NCBI GenBank assembly: GCA_016756695.1
Contig: CP066701.1
Location: 366,001 to 430,000, forward strand
Direction of reading: 5' to 3'
Origin: Heyndrickxia sporothermodurans
GTDB lineage: Bacteria; Bacillota; Bacilli; Bacillales; Bacillaceae_C
DNA: 64,000 nt
How positions within the stretch are numbered: the first letter of the stretch is position 1; each line of letters starts with the position of its first letter. This document shows, one piece after another, positions 53,943-63,168 of this stretch. Both the position numbers and the translations under genes were made by a program. The notes below the pieces were generated by a model. That model was given only the letters and a program-made list of their open reading frames with translations. It was not told where the DNA came from and made no database searches.

Positions 53943-54344
53943 CTATTCATTTGTAGTAATTTGTTTCACATAAATAGCTTGGGAGGAAATCTGTTTAATA
54001 CATCCTTCTAAGTCCGCTTCTTTTAACAATCCTAAATTTAATGCTGACTTGATCTTTCCTTCATCTGGCTTTCTTTGAATCAGATCCATCATATTTAGTT
54101 CTTCCAACCTTTTTACCGTTTCATCCTGTTCAAATTTTTCCGATTTTCTAATTTGTCTTTGTAATTTATACCCACTGATGTTTAGCTCACCCTTTACATT
54201 TTTCCCTACCGCCACATCAAAATATTGATTAAATGCCTTCTTTAATTTCTCTAATTCTTTTTCAATCTCTTTTTTCTTCCGATTCAGGTCATCATACTGC
54301 ACAATCATCTCTTTAGTAATAAAATAATCAACATTATTATTCAA
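53943..54344 (-). CDS. Uncharacterised coiled-coil protein
   Basis: A 133-residue soluble protein. ATG 54344 follows a GGAGG site. A charged coiled coil covers residues 14-45 (YDDLNRKKKEIEKELEKLKK), followed by a mixed region with GELNISGYKLQRQIRKS and a helical C-terminus. The pattern (coiled coil, then short beta segment) recalls small phage or plasmid recombination accessory proteins, but no family is recognised and no phage genes are near. Single gene. Confidence 0.65.
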   Translation of the reverse strand: MNNNVDYFITKEMIVQYDDLNRKKKEIEKELEKLKKAFNQYFDVAVGKNVKGELNISGYKLQRQIRKSEKFEQDETVKRLEELNMMDLIQRKPDEGKIKSALNLGLLKEADLEGCIKQISSQAIYVKQITTNE

Positions 54345-54482
54345 ATTAATCCCTCCACCCTCAATACTTCATCATATTGTGAAAGGCGCACATATATTCC
54401 TATTATTCATTCAGTTTTTTACGAATTTATGTTAAAATAAAGATGTGAAATAAAATCACTTATAAGAAAGAAGGCACTTATT

Positions 54483-54950
54483 ATGAAGGTAAAAGACTTC
54501 ATGATCCGAAATGTAATCACAGTTAATGAAAACGATACAATTAAGCATTTACTAAATACGCTAGTTGATAACAAAATTGGTGGAGCGCCTATAGTGGATT
54601 CCGAAGGTAAACTAGTCGGAATGATAAGTGGTGGAGATGTATTAAGAAGCATTCAATTAAAAGATACAGTGGTATATGATTATTTTAGCTTAATGGCTTA
54701 TACGTTTGAAAAAGGAAATCTTGAAAATGTGTTGACGGCTATTAAAGATCAACCGTTAAAGAAAATAGCAAAGAAACGTGGAATCGTTACTGTTAAAGAA
54801 AATGATGAAATCGAAACAGCGTTAAAACTTTTGGGAAAACATCATTTTAAGAAAATTCCGGTTATCGATGCTCATCATAAAGTTGTCGGTGTCATCAGCC
54901 GCGGTGACATTATTCGAACTATCCAGAAAAATATTATTGAAGTATTATAA
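54483..54950 (+). CDS. CBS-domain-pair protein
   Basis: A 155-residue protein made of two CBS motifs: MKVKDFMIRNVITVNENDTI with GGAPIVDSEGKLVGMISGGD, and GIVTVKENDEIETALKLLGK with KIPVIDAHHKVVGVISRGD. CBS pairs bind adenosyl nucleotides and act as energy sensors or regulators. ATG 54483 after AGAAGG. There is no attached effector domain and no operon partner, so its target is unknown. Confidence 0.88.
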   Translation: MKVKDFMIRNVITVNENDTIKHLLNTLVDNKIGGAPIVDSEGKLVGMISGGDVLRSIQLKDTVVYDYFSLMAYTFEKGNLENVLTAIKDQPLKKIAKKRGIVTVKENDEIETALKLLGKHHFKKIPVIDAHHKVVGVISRGDIIRTIQKNIIEVL

Positions 54951-55048
54951 GAAAAGCGAAAAGCGCCTTGCTTATCGACGTAAAATACTTACGGGACTTT
55001 GACTGAGATAAAGGAAAGGCGAATCGATATTAACTTATCGTAAGGACA
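54951..55048 (+). repeat. GAAAAGCG-type interspersed repeat
   Basis: GAAAAGCGAAAAGCGCCTTG, CTTATCGACGTAAAATACTT, ACGGGACTTTGACTGAGATA, AAGGAAAGGCGAATCGATAT and CTTATCGTAAGGA, in the same order as in 62903-63063. It starts at the base after the CBS gene stop codon. Confidence 0.85.
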
Positions 55049-55073
55049 GCAGTAAAATGTTATACATTCTACT

Positions 55074-55110
55074 AAAAAAACAGCATGGGAAGCTCCCCAT
55101 GCTGTTTTGT
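55074..55110 (-). terminator. Terminator of the DUF2269-like gene
   Basis: CAGCATGGG and CCCATGCTG pair perfectly, flanked by A-run and TTTTG; on the minus strand it follows the stop by a few bases. Confidence 0.88.
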
Positions 55111-55111
55111 C

Positions 55112-55564
55112 TTAAAATGGCTTCAAAATCATCAATGCAATGATAATAAGAAAAATAAGGTTTTCGAGGTTTTCATATCGAAACAATTCCTTTGACAATC
55201 GTGTATATTCCTCAGGTATTTCTTCCCCTTCATATGAAGCTAATAATTCCTTAATCGGTTTCGATCTCGGAGATAAAACAAATGGCCCCATTGCTAGACC
55301 AATTAGAAAGAGAATCAAACTTCCTATATACCATCCCATTCGGAATAAATTTGGATTAAGCATGCCCATTAACAATCCCGTCACAAGTAAAAGTGTACCA
55401 CCAATCATCACGATTATATGTAAATCTCTTCTAATTGCGAACGAATGCCGCACTTTCGTCATAGTATCCGCAGACTTCCCAATCCTCGTCAAAATAAAAC
55501 CAGGTCCCATCCCTAAAATAGCAGAGAAAATATGTATAAACACAAGTATCTTATAAATTAACAC
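55112..55564 (-). CDS. DUF2269-like membrane protein
   Basis: A 150-residue protein with four membrane helices: ILVFIHIFSAILGMGPGFIL, LHIIVMIGGTLLLVTGLLMG, GWYIGSLILFLIGLAMGPFV and LIFLIIIALMILKPF. The conserved His in helix 1 and IHIFSAILGMGP-type start fit the DUF2269 group of predicted membrane proteins. GTG 55564 with GAGAGGA 7 bases upstream is taken as start; a TTG two codons earlier is possible. Function unknown. Confidence 0.75.
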   Translation of the reverse strand: MLIYKILVFIHIFSAILGMGPGFILTRIGKSADTMTKVRHSFAIRRDLHIIVMIGGTLLLVTGLLMGMLNPNLFRMGWYIGSLILFLIGLAMGPFVLSPRSKPIKELLASYEGEEIPEEYTRLSKELFRYENLENLIFLIIIALMILKPF

Positions 55565-55863
55565 GATCAATCCTCTCCATCATTCAACATTCATTTTAAT
55601 TATACACGATTCCATCTACCATCTTAGTGACAATTTGGTTGAAATTAGAAGAGAACTATGGAAATGAAAGGAGAATTTCCTATCTCCCTTCACTCACCAT
55701 CAGATGAATTAACCTATCCATGATATTCGGCCAATCTGACTCTGACATCTTTCCTGCCTACCTATTACCTAGGTACAAAGACCTCTTTTCACTCCATAAA
55801 ACATTTCCTATACTATTTTTAGAGAAAAATGAAAGTTCACAAAACAAGATAGGAGATGGGGTT

Positions 55864-57267
55864 TTGTATAAAAAGTCACTTTTTTTCTTCTTCCTACTTT
55901 TCTGTATAATCGTTATGGGTTGCCAGCAGAACGAGAAAACGAGTACGAAGAAGGAACCAACAAAAAAAGTTGAAGAAGCTAAAGAAAAGGAAAAGCTACC
56001 GGAAACACCAATTAGTATGATAGGGGAAGAAATTGAAAAAGAACCTGCAGGCGAATTGTTTCAGAAATATTCTCGCGCAAAAGAGTTAGCTACTAATGAA
56101 GAATACTCTCCTACCGTAGACGAAGCAATCAAAGAATACATACAAACCATGAAAAAAGTGGAGACAAAAGAATGGGACGCTCGGAAATGGGCACAATCAC
56201 TCGTTACAAATTTCCGTACGCAATACAGCGACACAATCCACCCGATGAAAGATTTTGAAGTGAAATATGATAAATTAACGCTACCGGATGGTCGTTTATT
56301 ACAAGATGTAGATGAAGAAGAATTAAGTAAAAGTCCTGACAAGGTAAATGTCGCGATACTCCTTGATGCAAGTGGAAGTATGAACGCAAATGTTCCAGGT
56401 GGAAATAAAATGAAGCTAGCCAAGACGAGCTTGAAAAGCTTTTCGGAAAGCCTTCCGAAAAACACCAATGTCTCACTATCCGTATTTGGACATAAAGGAA
56501 CCGGTGCTGACAAAGATAAAAAATTATCATGTAGCAGTGTTGAAACGGTTTATCCTTTAAAAAACTATTCAAAGGAAAAGTTTTCAAAAGCATTAAACCA
56601 ATTTAAAGCAAGTGGCTGGACTCCGCTTGCCTCCGCTATCCAGAAAGCAACAAAACAATTGCTGCAGGCAAGTGATGAACATACGAAAAACTTTATCTAT
56701 GTTGTTAGTGATGGAATCGAAACATGTGGCGGTAATCCCGTGAATGCTGCGAAAGACGCTAAGAAAGCGAAGATGGACGTACAAATTAACATTATCGGAT
56801 TTGACGTCGATAATAAGGCCGATCGCCAACTAAAAGAGGTAGCTAAAGCCGGCGGTGGCGAATATACATCGGTAAAAAATAAACAACAACTAGACGATGA
56901 AATAACAAAGTCTTGGAAAGAAAGCATGGGAAAAACGACGTGGAGATTTTGGGTTGCTGGCAATCATAATAATATAAATTGGGATTCAGTCGGTATGTCC
57001 AATCAACTAAGAAAGCTTTTTAATAATCATATTACCTCCCGCAACCGTGAACTTGAGCGAATGAATGAAGCATTAAACCAATTACTAGAAGATAAAATAA
57101 TTGATCTAGACACAAAATCTGCCACCTCAGATTTCCTATTTAAACGTCATGAAGCAATAAAAAATTACGCAGACACGATTCAAAATGAAAAACATACCGA
57201 AATTTTTGATACGGCTGAGCGATTGAAAAAAATAATTGATCGTATAACAAAAGATTTAGATTTATAA
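55864..57267 (+). CDS. VWA-domain lipoprotein
   Basis: A 467-residue lipoprotein. TTG 55864 follows AGGAGATGGGG and gives a lipoprotein signal MYKKSLFFFFLLFCIIVMGC with lipobox cysteine at 20; an upstream extension is rejected. A lysine- and glutamate-rich linker is followed by a von Willebrand A domain with the metal-binding DASGSMN (DxSxS), SGWTPLASAI (Thr) and VVSDGIETCGG. The C-terminal 110 residues are helical and charged. Bacillus YwmC/YwmD-type proteins are relatives. Role probably in surface adhesion or protein assembly. Confidence 0.82.
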   Translation: MYKKSLFFFFLLFCIIVMGCQQNEKTSTKKEPTKKVEEAKEKEKLPETPISMIGEEIEKEPAGELFQKYSRAKELATNEEYSPTVDEAIKEYIQTMKKVETKEWDARKWAQSLVTNFRTQYSDTIHPMKDFEVKYDKLTLPDGRLLQDVDEEELSKSPDKVNVAILLDASGSMNANVPGGNKMKLAKTSLKSFSESLPKNTNVSLSVFGHKGTGADKDKKLSCSSVETVYPLKNYSKEKFSKALNQFKASGWTPLASAIQKATKQLLQASDEHTKNFIYVVSDGIETCGGNPVNAAKDAKKAKMDVQINIIGFDVDNKADRQLKEVAKAGGGEYTSVKNKQQLDDEITKSWKESMGKTTWRFWVAGNHNNINWDSVGMSNQLRKLFNNHITSRNRELERMNEALNQLLEDKIIDLDTKSATSDFLFKRHEAIKNYADTIQNEKHTEIFDTAERLKKIIDRITKDLDL

Positions 57268-57317
57268 AAAAAAGAAACCAAGGATCGAAATTTAAAACGA
57301 TCCTTGGTTTCTTTTTC
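57268..57317. terminator. Strong bidirectional terminator
   Basis: AAAGAAACCAAGGATCG and CGATCCTTGGTTTCTTT form a perfect 17-bp stem with A and T runs outside. It ends the VWA gene and also contains the stop of the DUF3231 gene from the other strand. Confidence 0.93.
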
Positions 57318-57778
57318 CCGTTTCCGAAACTAATTTTCGGTCATCTGCAAATGGAGGCTGTTCTAACCATTTTTTCTTAATGAGTAATTTCCCAAATACC
57401 CCATAAAGTAACAAGTCATCAAATATGGCTTTCTCACAATGAAATGTGATATCAGCTCGAATACTTGTTACTATAGCACTGCCGTAATAGGAAATGGCAG
57501 CTGCAATTAAAAAGCCGGAATGAAACAACATTAATTTATCCGAAAAAGGAGAAATAGTTGATTTTACCACTTCTGGTTCAAGTGCACGAGGTGAATGCAA
57601 ATCTTCTTTAAGCAATAAATTCGAGAAAACTCCAATATGTTTGTTTTTTCTATTTATACACTTGTTAATAAAATGATTGATTTCTTTATCTTTACATACT
57701 TGAGTCAATTTCATAATTGCTCTTTTTAAAAATACAGAATCCTACAGAATTTCTAAAATATATTTTTAAAAACAGAAA

Positions 57779-59132
57779 TCATGCTACTTGTTGCTGATTT
57801 AATTGTACATTAATTCGGTCTGCGGCTAACTTTGAAGCATTATAAATAAGGGTTACCATGTCAAAATGAATTTTTGCACGTTTCCCAGTACGATAGCGAA
57901 CATTGTTCAGTTGAAAGAATTCTTTCAGATAGGCATTAACCCGTTCTACGGCAGTACGACGTTTGAAAATGTTTTTCCATGCTTGTGACCCGCGTGCTGG
58001 TGCGGTATATCTGCGAAGGTCTGAAGTGATTTTCACTTTATAAACCTTTTGGCAAATACCTTCATTAGCTAAGGGACAGTCGCTGCATTCCTTTGGTCTT
58101 GTGTATTTCAATGTTTCATATTTAGGATCAAAACTATCATAACGATAAGAATGCTCTCTGAAACAAGTTGGGGCAAAGTGTTTATCATAGCCAATGATTT
58201 CCCCTTCATTTCGCTTATTATACGCGATGACGGATTGTTGTCCCATTCGATGTACCTGCTCGTATATGGGTTCATAGTCATAGCCCGCATCCATTGTTTG
58301 ATAACGTAATGGAAGGTGAAGGCGTTCCTGAATTCCTTTCAGTAAAGGGATAGCTGCCTTACCATCATTTAGACTCCCAGATGAAAAAAGAGCCTGTAGA
58401 ATGTATTGGCTTGATGTACCAACGGCTAAATGACCTTTGTAGCCAAACCAAAAAACATTTTGTCCTTCTGAGTTCTTTTTCACGCCCCATTTAGGGTCTT
58501 GGGGAACTTCGGCACGTAGTTCGGCTAGGGGAACATCTAATTGGGCCACAATTTTTCTATCATATAAAGGTAAATTGGCTTCCGTTTCAGCTTGTTCTTT
58601 AAGCCACCCGTCACGCTCATCTTTTGATTTCCGACCACGTTTTTGGGGTTCAGATTTTGGCTTTTCTTCTTTTGGCTGCGCTTGGTCTCGTGCTTCAAAA
58701 TGGGTTGCATCAATGGCCACTGTATCATCCGTGATGAAACCTTCTGCAATAGCCTGGAGGACCACTTTTTCTTGTTCTTTCTCAAGGATATCGCTTTCCT
58801 CCAATTTCGTTATGAGACGTGAATAGGAGGATTCTGAAGGCACATGATCAGAAACCAAAAAGCCACAATTTAACTTAAAAGCTAGATCATCATGAAGACG
58901 TTTTATAAGATCCTTCATCGTAGGGATGCGCTCTATGTATCTTACAAAGGTGGAGATAATCATGGCCTGCATAGTTTAGTTCTTCCGGTGCACCCAACCG
59001 TGATTTTTTCGCCACTTGATGGTACATCGAATCCAAATCTACCGCTGAAATAATGGCTTCATATTTTTGGGTAGGTTCCATGTCAAATAATTCCTGTATG
59101 CCAAATAGGCTAGGTTGTCGTATAATAGTCAT
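57779..59132 (-). pseudogene. IS1182-like DDE transposase, one frameshift
   Basis: ATG 59132 follows GGAGGAG. The first piece (MTIIRQPSLFGIQELFDMEP, KKSRLGAPEELNY) changes frame near 58970, and the second continues AMIISTFVRYIERIPTMKDL to the C-terminus. DDE motifs: VAIDATHFEA (first D), YQTMDAGYDY (second D), and the C-terminal ...RRTAVERVNAYLKEFF (E). A Cys-rich CSDCPLANEGIC insert is typical of IS1182-type enzymes. A one-base change is enough to restore it; in its present form it is probably inactive. Confidence 0.85.
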
Positions 59133-59265
59133 AAGAAGTACTCCTCCAGTCTTTTTATGGTTTGTGGTCAACGTAAGCCCGAATTATAAAAATAAGTGTA
59201 CCTTTCGGTACGCATCGTAAATAGCCGTAAATTCTGACTTTTTAATCGAATTACGGCTATTTCAT

Positions 59266-60856
59266 TTATTTGCTACATTCTGCCTGAATCATTTTTGACC
59301 AGGGCATGTATTGATCTAAAATTTCAGGGTTTTGTTGGACGCCGAGATTTGTAAATCCGTAAAAAGTTTCTTTATATATTCATAGAAATCAACGCCGTTA
59401 CTTTTGGCAGTTTCAGCAATACTTAAACAGATGGCATTCGCTTTTGCACCAGCTTCACTTACACTAAAGAGCCAATTTTTTCTTCCTATAACGTTGGGAC
59501 GGATGGCGTTCTCGGCTGGATTATTATCCATTTCAATTCGCCCATCATTCAGGAATAATTTGAGTCCATTTGCCCTGTTTAATGTGTATTCATTTGCTTT
59601 TGCTAACGCATTTTTTCCGTAAAATGGTGATGTTTCAACCCAGTGAAGGAATTCCTCCACGATTGGCTTCGAGTACTTTTGACGTTTTTTCTTCGTTTAC
59701 TCGGAGACAAACGTTTAAATTGCCTTTCTAGTCGATATAAATCATCACAATATTTCACACCGATTCTACCATTTTTGCTATCAGCTTTCAGCCAATAACG
59801 ACGAACATGCGCCCAACAATTTGCGAAATTAACGCCTTCCAACTTATCATAAGCAGAATAACCATCACACACAATCGTTCCAGAAAAGCCTTCAATAAAA
59901 CTTTCAAGGACAGATCGAGCTCGAGATAATGCGCTTTGAAAGAGAGTCATTGTTGGACCTTGGCTTGGCACACTTCGAAACACCCAATTATACGCATTGG
60001 CTTGGCCAGATTTCCCATCGGATCGGTTGATAATTTGTCCGTATGTTTCATCGACATGCAAAACCGATTTTGCCATCATCAACTCTTTCATTCGTTCGTA
60101 TACAGGTAACAGCCAATCATGTGCTACACGGATAACCCAATTCGATAGGTTTTTATCATTGGTATTCAGTCCATAGCGATTCCATTCCTTTACCTGACGG
60201 TAAAGAGGTAAATATTGTGCAAATTTATCATAGATGACTTTGGCAAGTACGCTAGGACTTGCGATGCTACGCTGAATCGCTGGTTGTGGTGCTTTCCCGC
60301 GTTTGATTTGTGCTGGCTGTGATGAATCAACTTTGCAGTCTTTACATTCATACGCATGTTCAATGTGCTGTACTTTCATCATTTTTGCAGGAATAAATTT
60401 TGCTTCTTCACGTACAAGTGTACTACCAATTTCAATCATTTGCCCTTGGCAACAGTCACAGATTGTATTTTTCGGATGATGGTGAATAGCTTCTACTTCA
60501 ATACCATCATGCAAGGAATCATTTCGTTTTTTTGATTTAACTTTTCGTACAACAGTATAAGAGATTGTCTGTTGGCTTTGTTCTTCTGTGTGCTCAGGTT
60601 CGCTAAAAGCCGGGTCATCATCAAATAATGAGCCTTGCCCATCTGGTACGTTGTATTTCGATTTTTCGGATTTCGATCCATATAAAAGTTTTGTTAAATG
60701 GCGAATTTGTTCAGTTAGCGCTTCAATCTGTTTAGTTGATTGATCTAGCTTTTTCGATAAGTCTTTGTTTTGTTGATTTGAATGAGCCAATTGTTCTTCG
60801 AGAAGTCGAATTAATTTCCCATATGGATTCTTGTTATTGGAAGAAGTATTAACCAT
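59266..60856 (-). pseudogene. tnpC: IS66 transposase TnpC, two frameshifts
   Basis: ATG 60856. N-terminal leucine-zipper region (LIRLLEEQLAHSNQQNKDLS, KQIEALTEQIRHLTKLL), zinc-finger-like CDCCQG and CKDCK, then catalytic HVDETYGQ and CDGYSAYDKL, and C-terminal EMDNNPAENAIRPNVIGRKN. The frame shifts by -1 at an AAAAAAC run (59690-59684). Near 59350 a missing C shifts it again, after which NPEILDQYMPWSK ends at TAA 59266. With both changes corrected the protein has the normal length of about 530 residues. Confidence 0.87.
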
Positions 60857-60958
60857 TTATTTCACCACTTTTCGTTCACCATAAGTTAGTTATATTATAA
60901 CATTTTTAACGTAGAAAGCGAAGTTGAAAATGGCTATAAACCAACATTTCTAGCTTGT

Positions 60959-61312
60959 TTAGAATACTCCTTTTTGTGATTTTTGAATGGCCTTTGGTTG
61001 CTGAATGGACAACCCTTCTAACAACCAGCGAACCTCCTGTTGCGAAAGTTTACGTACTTCATTTTCATCTTTTGGCCATTGAAGTTTTCCTCCATCTAGT
61101 CGCTTATAAAGCATGGCGAAACCATCGCCATCAAAATATAAACATTTATAACGGTCTTTACTCCAACCAGAGAAAAGGAAAATAGAATCTCCATATGGAT
61201 CAAGTTCGAAAGAATCTTGAATTAGCGTTGCTAATCCATCAATTCCCTTCCTCATATCTGTTTTACCGCAAATAATATAAATGTTTTTTACACTGGTATA
61301 ATCATGTTTCAT
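60959..61312 (-). CDS. tnpB: IS66 TnpB (Orf2)
   Basis: A 117-residue protein with the IS66 Orf2 pattern: IICGKTDMRKGIDGLATLIQ, IFLFSGWSKDRYKCLYFDGD, GFAMLYKRLDGGKLQWP. Required with TnpA and TnpC for transposition. ATGA overlap with tnpA. Intact. Confidence 0.93.
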   Translation of the reverse strand: MKHDYTSVKNIYIICGKTDMRKGIDGLATLIQDSFELDPYGDSIFLFSGWSKDRYKCLYFDGDGFAMLYKRLDGGKLQWPKDENEVRKLSQQEVRWLLEGLSIQQPKAIQKSQKGVF

Positions 61313-61500
61313 AGATTTTTCAACTCCCTCATGACCGTTTGGATGATGTGCTCATCTACGCCGTTGAAGAAGGAAATTTCAGCAGCTTCAATTTTGATTG
61401 TGCAAAAGCTATTTGAAGGATCTTTCGAAGTTGTGGATGTTATAATATTTTTTTCTGGTTGTATTGAAACGGGGACGATTGTTAGTTTTTGTTGTGACAT
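61309..61500 (-). CDS. tnpA: IS66 TnpA (Orf1), short form
   Basis: A 63-residue protein starting at ATG 61500 behind AAGGAGG. It ends ISFFNGVDEHIIQTVMRELK and is the IS66 accessory Orf1 by position and length class, although it lacks the longer N-terminal HTH region of many TnpA proteins. Its stop overlaps tnpB. Confidence 0.75.
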   Translation of the reverse strand: MSQQKLTIVPVSIQPEKNIITSTTSKDPSNSFCTIKIEAAEISFFNGVDEHIIQTVMRELKNL

Positions 61501-62466
61501 AGGAAAAGCACCTCCTTAATTGATACGATTATTGTACTAAGGGGTGCTGATCATTTATATGCGTTGTTTGAATGGGGGCTTACTGGTCAACTACCATTAT
61601 ACAAGATTTGGGGAGGTACTTCTTTTTTTATCTCTTAAACCCCTTGATACACAAGGGCTAAGAATTATGAAATTCATTCACTTGATTAAAAGCAAAAAAA
61701 CACGCTTTTGCGATTAAGCTTTTTTGCAAATTAAAAAAGATATTTCCGCTCTCAATCGAATTCATCTTCCTTCGCTCACCTAATACATCTGTCACGTAGT
61801 TAAGACTATTTATAAATGAAACATTGCTTGGCGTTTCATAAAATGGAGGTTTATCATAAAGTTGTTTTGATTGCATAACATCAAATGATTTATTATAAAG
61901 GTCCATTGTATCTAGATTACACTGATAATAAAAATCTCTTATATCTTTTCGAATAGAAACACTAAAAGCAAGGTTATATGCCTGTGATCCATGCATGGTC
62001 ATCGTGTGAATATAAAATATACTAAAAGCATCTGTAAATAATGGAGGCGCATGTAAATTAACATCTTCCTTAGTAAATCCTTTAGGAATTGGGAAATTTT
62101 CTTTATGAAATATATCTCTTATCTTTATTACATGATTCTCTGACATTTCCAGAGCTAATGTATAAATCTTATGTATTTCAGGGTCTTTAATAATTTGCAA
62201 AAAATATTTCGTCACACAAATTTGCATTGTCTCTCGAATATAATGTGTCCATAAATTAGATATTTCTGATGAGGTTAATCTTTCATTATTATCCGGCAAC
62301 GGGGGACACCACCTAAATAATTTTGTCCTATTTTTATATTCACCAGGACTGCAGGATTTATGTAATTTTTATTTTCTTGTTAAAATTTTTTGAAATTTCT
62401 TTTATCTCATCTATCTTTTGGTTACAATAAAAAGGGATTAAATTTTATATTCTAGGAGTGGTGCAA

Positions 62467-62895
62467 ATGTCAGTAGATGTTTATCTTAATTTTAATGGGA
62501 ACTGTCGTGAGGCGGTAGAGTTTTATGCAAAGGTTTTTAATACAGAAGAACCGCGAATTATGACCTTTGGTGAAGCACCTCCTAATCCGGAATTTCCGCT
62601 GCCGGAAGAAGCCAAAAATCTTGTCATGCACGCACGACTATCGATTAGCGGAAGCAATGTGATGTTTTCCGATACGTTTCCCGGCACGCCTTTTGTCGTT
62701 GGAAACAATATAAGTCTTGCGATCGTAAGTCAAAACCAAGATGAAATTACATCGTATTATAATCAGTTAAAAGAAGGCGGAAAAGTCAACATGGAGCTCC
62801 AAGAAACTTTTTGGAGTAAATGCTATGGACAAGTTGTTGATAAATTTGGCGTTGAATGGCAATTAAGCTATGATAATGGGGAATCAGGTTGGTGA
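62467..62895 (+). CDS. VOC-family (PhnB/glyoxalase-like) protein
   Basis: A 142-residue protein. ATG 62467 follows TAGGAGTGG; a GTG 9 bases earlier overlaps the site. Sequence VDVYLNFNGNCREAVEFYAK and VMFSDTFPG, then FWSKCYGQVVDKFGVEWQLSY, is the PhnB/YjdN type of the vicinal oxygen chelate fold. Members lack a fixed activity and may bind small metabolites. Single gene. Confidence 0.88.
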   Translation: MSVDVYLNFNGNCREAVEFYAKVFNTEEPRIMTFGEAPPNPEFPLPEEAKNLVMHARLSISGSNVMFSDTFPGTPFVVGNNISLAIVSQNQDEITSYYNQLKEGGKVNMELQETFWSKCYGQVVDKFGVEWQLSYDNGESGW

Positions 62896-62902
62896 ATTTA
62901 TG

Positions 62903-63063
62903 GGAAAAGCGCAAGTGCCTTGCTCATCGACGTAAAAGACTTACGGGACTTTGACTGAGATAAAGGAAACGCGGGTGATGCAAGGCGAATCGATGTTGAC
63001 TTATCGTAGGGAAAAGTCCTGAAGTTTTCTAGTCGATAGGCGCTGAGCTAGACAAAGCAGATA
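62903..63063 (+). repeat. GAAAAGCG-type interspersed repeat, long form
   Basis: GAAAAGCGCAAGTGCCTTGC, CATCGACGTAAAAGACTTAC, GGGACTTTGACTGAGATAAA, CAAGGCGAATCGATGTTGAC, TTATCGTAGG, and the end GATAGGCGCTGAGCTAGACA. Homologous to 54951-55048 over the first 90 bp and to 46750-46830 at both ends. Confidence 0.85.
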
Positions 63064-63119
63064 CTTTTTAAGAACTGTAATTCCAAACAAATTTATACTT
63101 TCTCACTTTATAAAAAGAA

Positions 63120-63153
63120 CAGGAAATGAACGTCAATAGACATTCATTTCCTG
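63120..63153 (-). terminator. Terminator of the BNR-repeat gene
   Basis: CAGGAAATGAA and TTCATTTCCTG form a perfect 11-bp stem; the minus strand continues into TTCTTTTTA. Confidence 0.85.
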
Positions 63154-63168
63154 ATTTTTCTTATCCGC

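Larger units (their letters stand above)
59173..61583 (-). mobile_element. IS66-family insertion sequence with 8-bp target duplication
   Basis: 2411 bp, beginning GTAAGCCCGAATT and ending (minus strand) GTAAGCCCCCATT, so both ends share GTAAGCCC. Perfect 8-bp direct repeats TGGTCAAC flank it at 59165-59172 and 61584-61591, the duplication length of IS66. Gene order is tnpA, tnpB, tnpC. It landed about 40 bp upstream of the start of the IS1182-like transposase. A stem of AAATAGCCGTAA and TTACGGCTATTT near 59218-59262 may end its transcript. Confidence 0.93.
57704..61679 (-). mobile_element. IS1182-like insertion sequence, interrupted by IS66
   Basis: The element is flanked by ACTTGA at 57698-57703 and 61680-61685. 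The ends carry AATTTCATAATT in inverted orientation (57707-57718 and near 61665-61676). Removing the inner IS66 and its duplicated 8 bp leaves about 1557 bp, a normal size for this group. It encodes one DDE transposase, now frameshifted. Removing the element restores the DUF3231 frame exactly. Exact end bases are uncertain by two bases, because the two inverted ends are offset. Confidence 0.82.
57292..62299 (-). pseudogene. DUF3231 gene split by a nested insertion
   Basis: The N-terminal part starts at TTG 62299 (AGGTGG upstream): LTSSEISNLWTHYIRETMQI, IPKGFTKEDVNLHAPPLFTD, DIRDFYYQ, and breaks off at FFAFNQV. The C-terminal part (57292-57703) resumes at CKDKEINHFINKCINRKN and shows ISPFSDKLMLFHSGFLIAAA and LEQPPFADDRKL. 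Both match one DUF3231 protein (two ferritin-like halves). Joining them at the duplicated ACTTGA gives a continuous frame of about 341 residues, the family's usual length. Function of DUF3231 is unknown. Confidence 0.88.
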
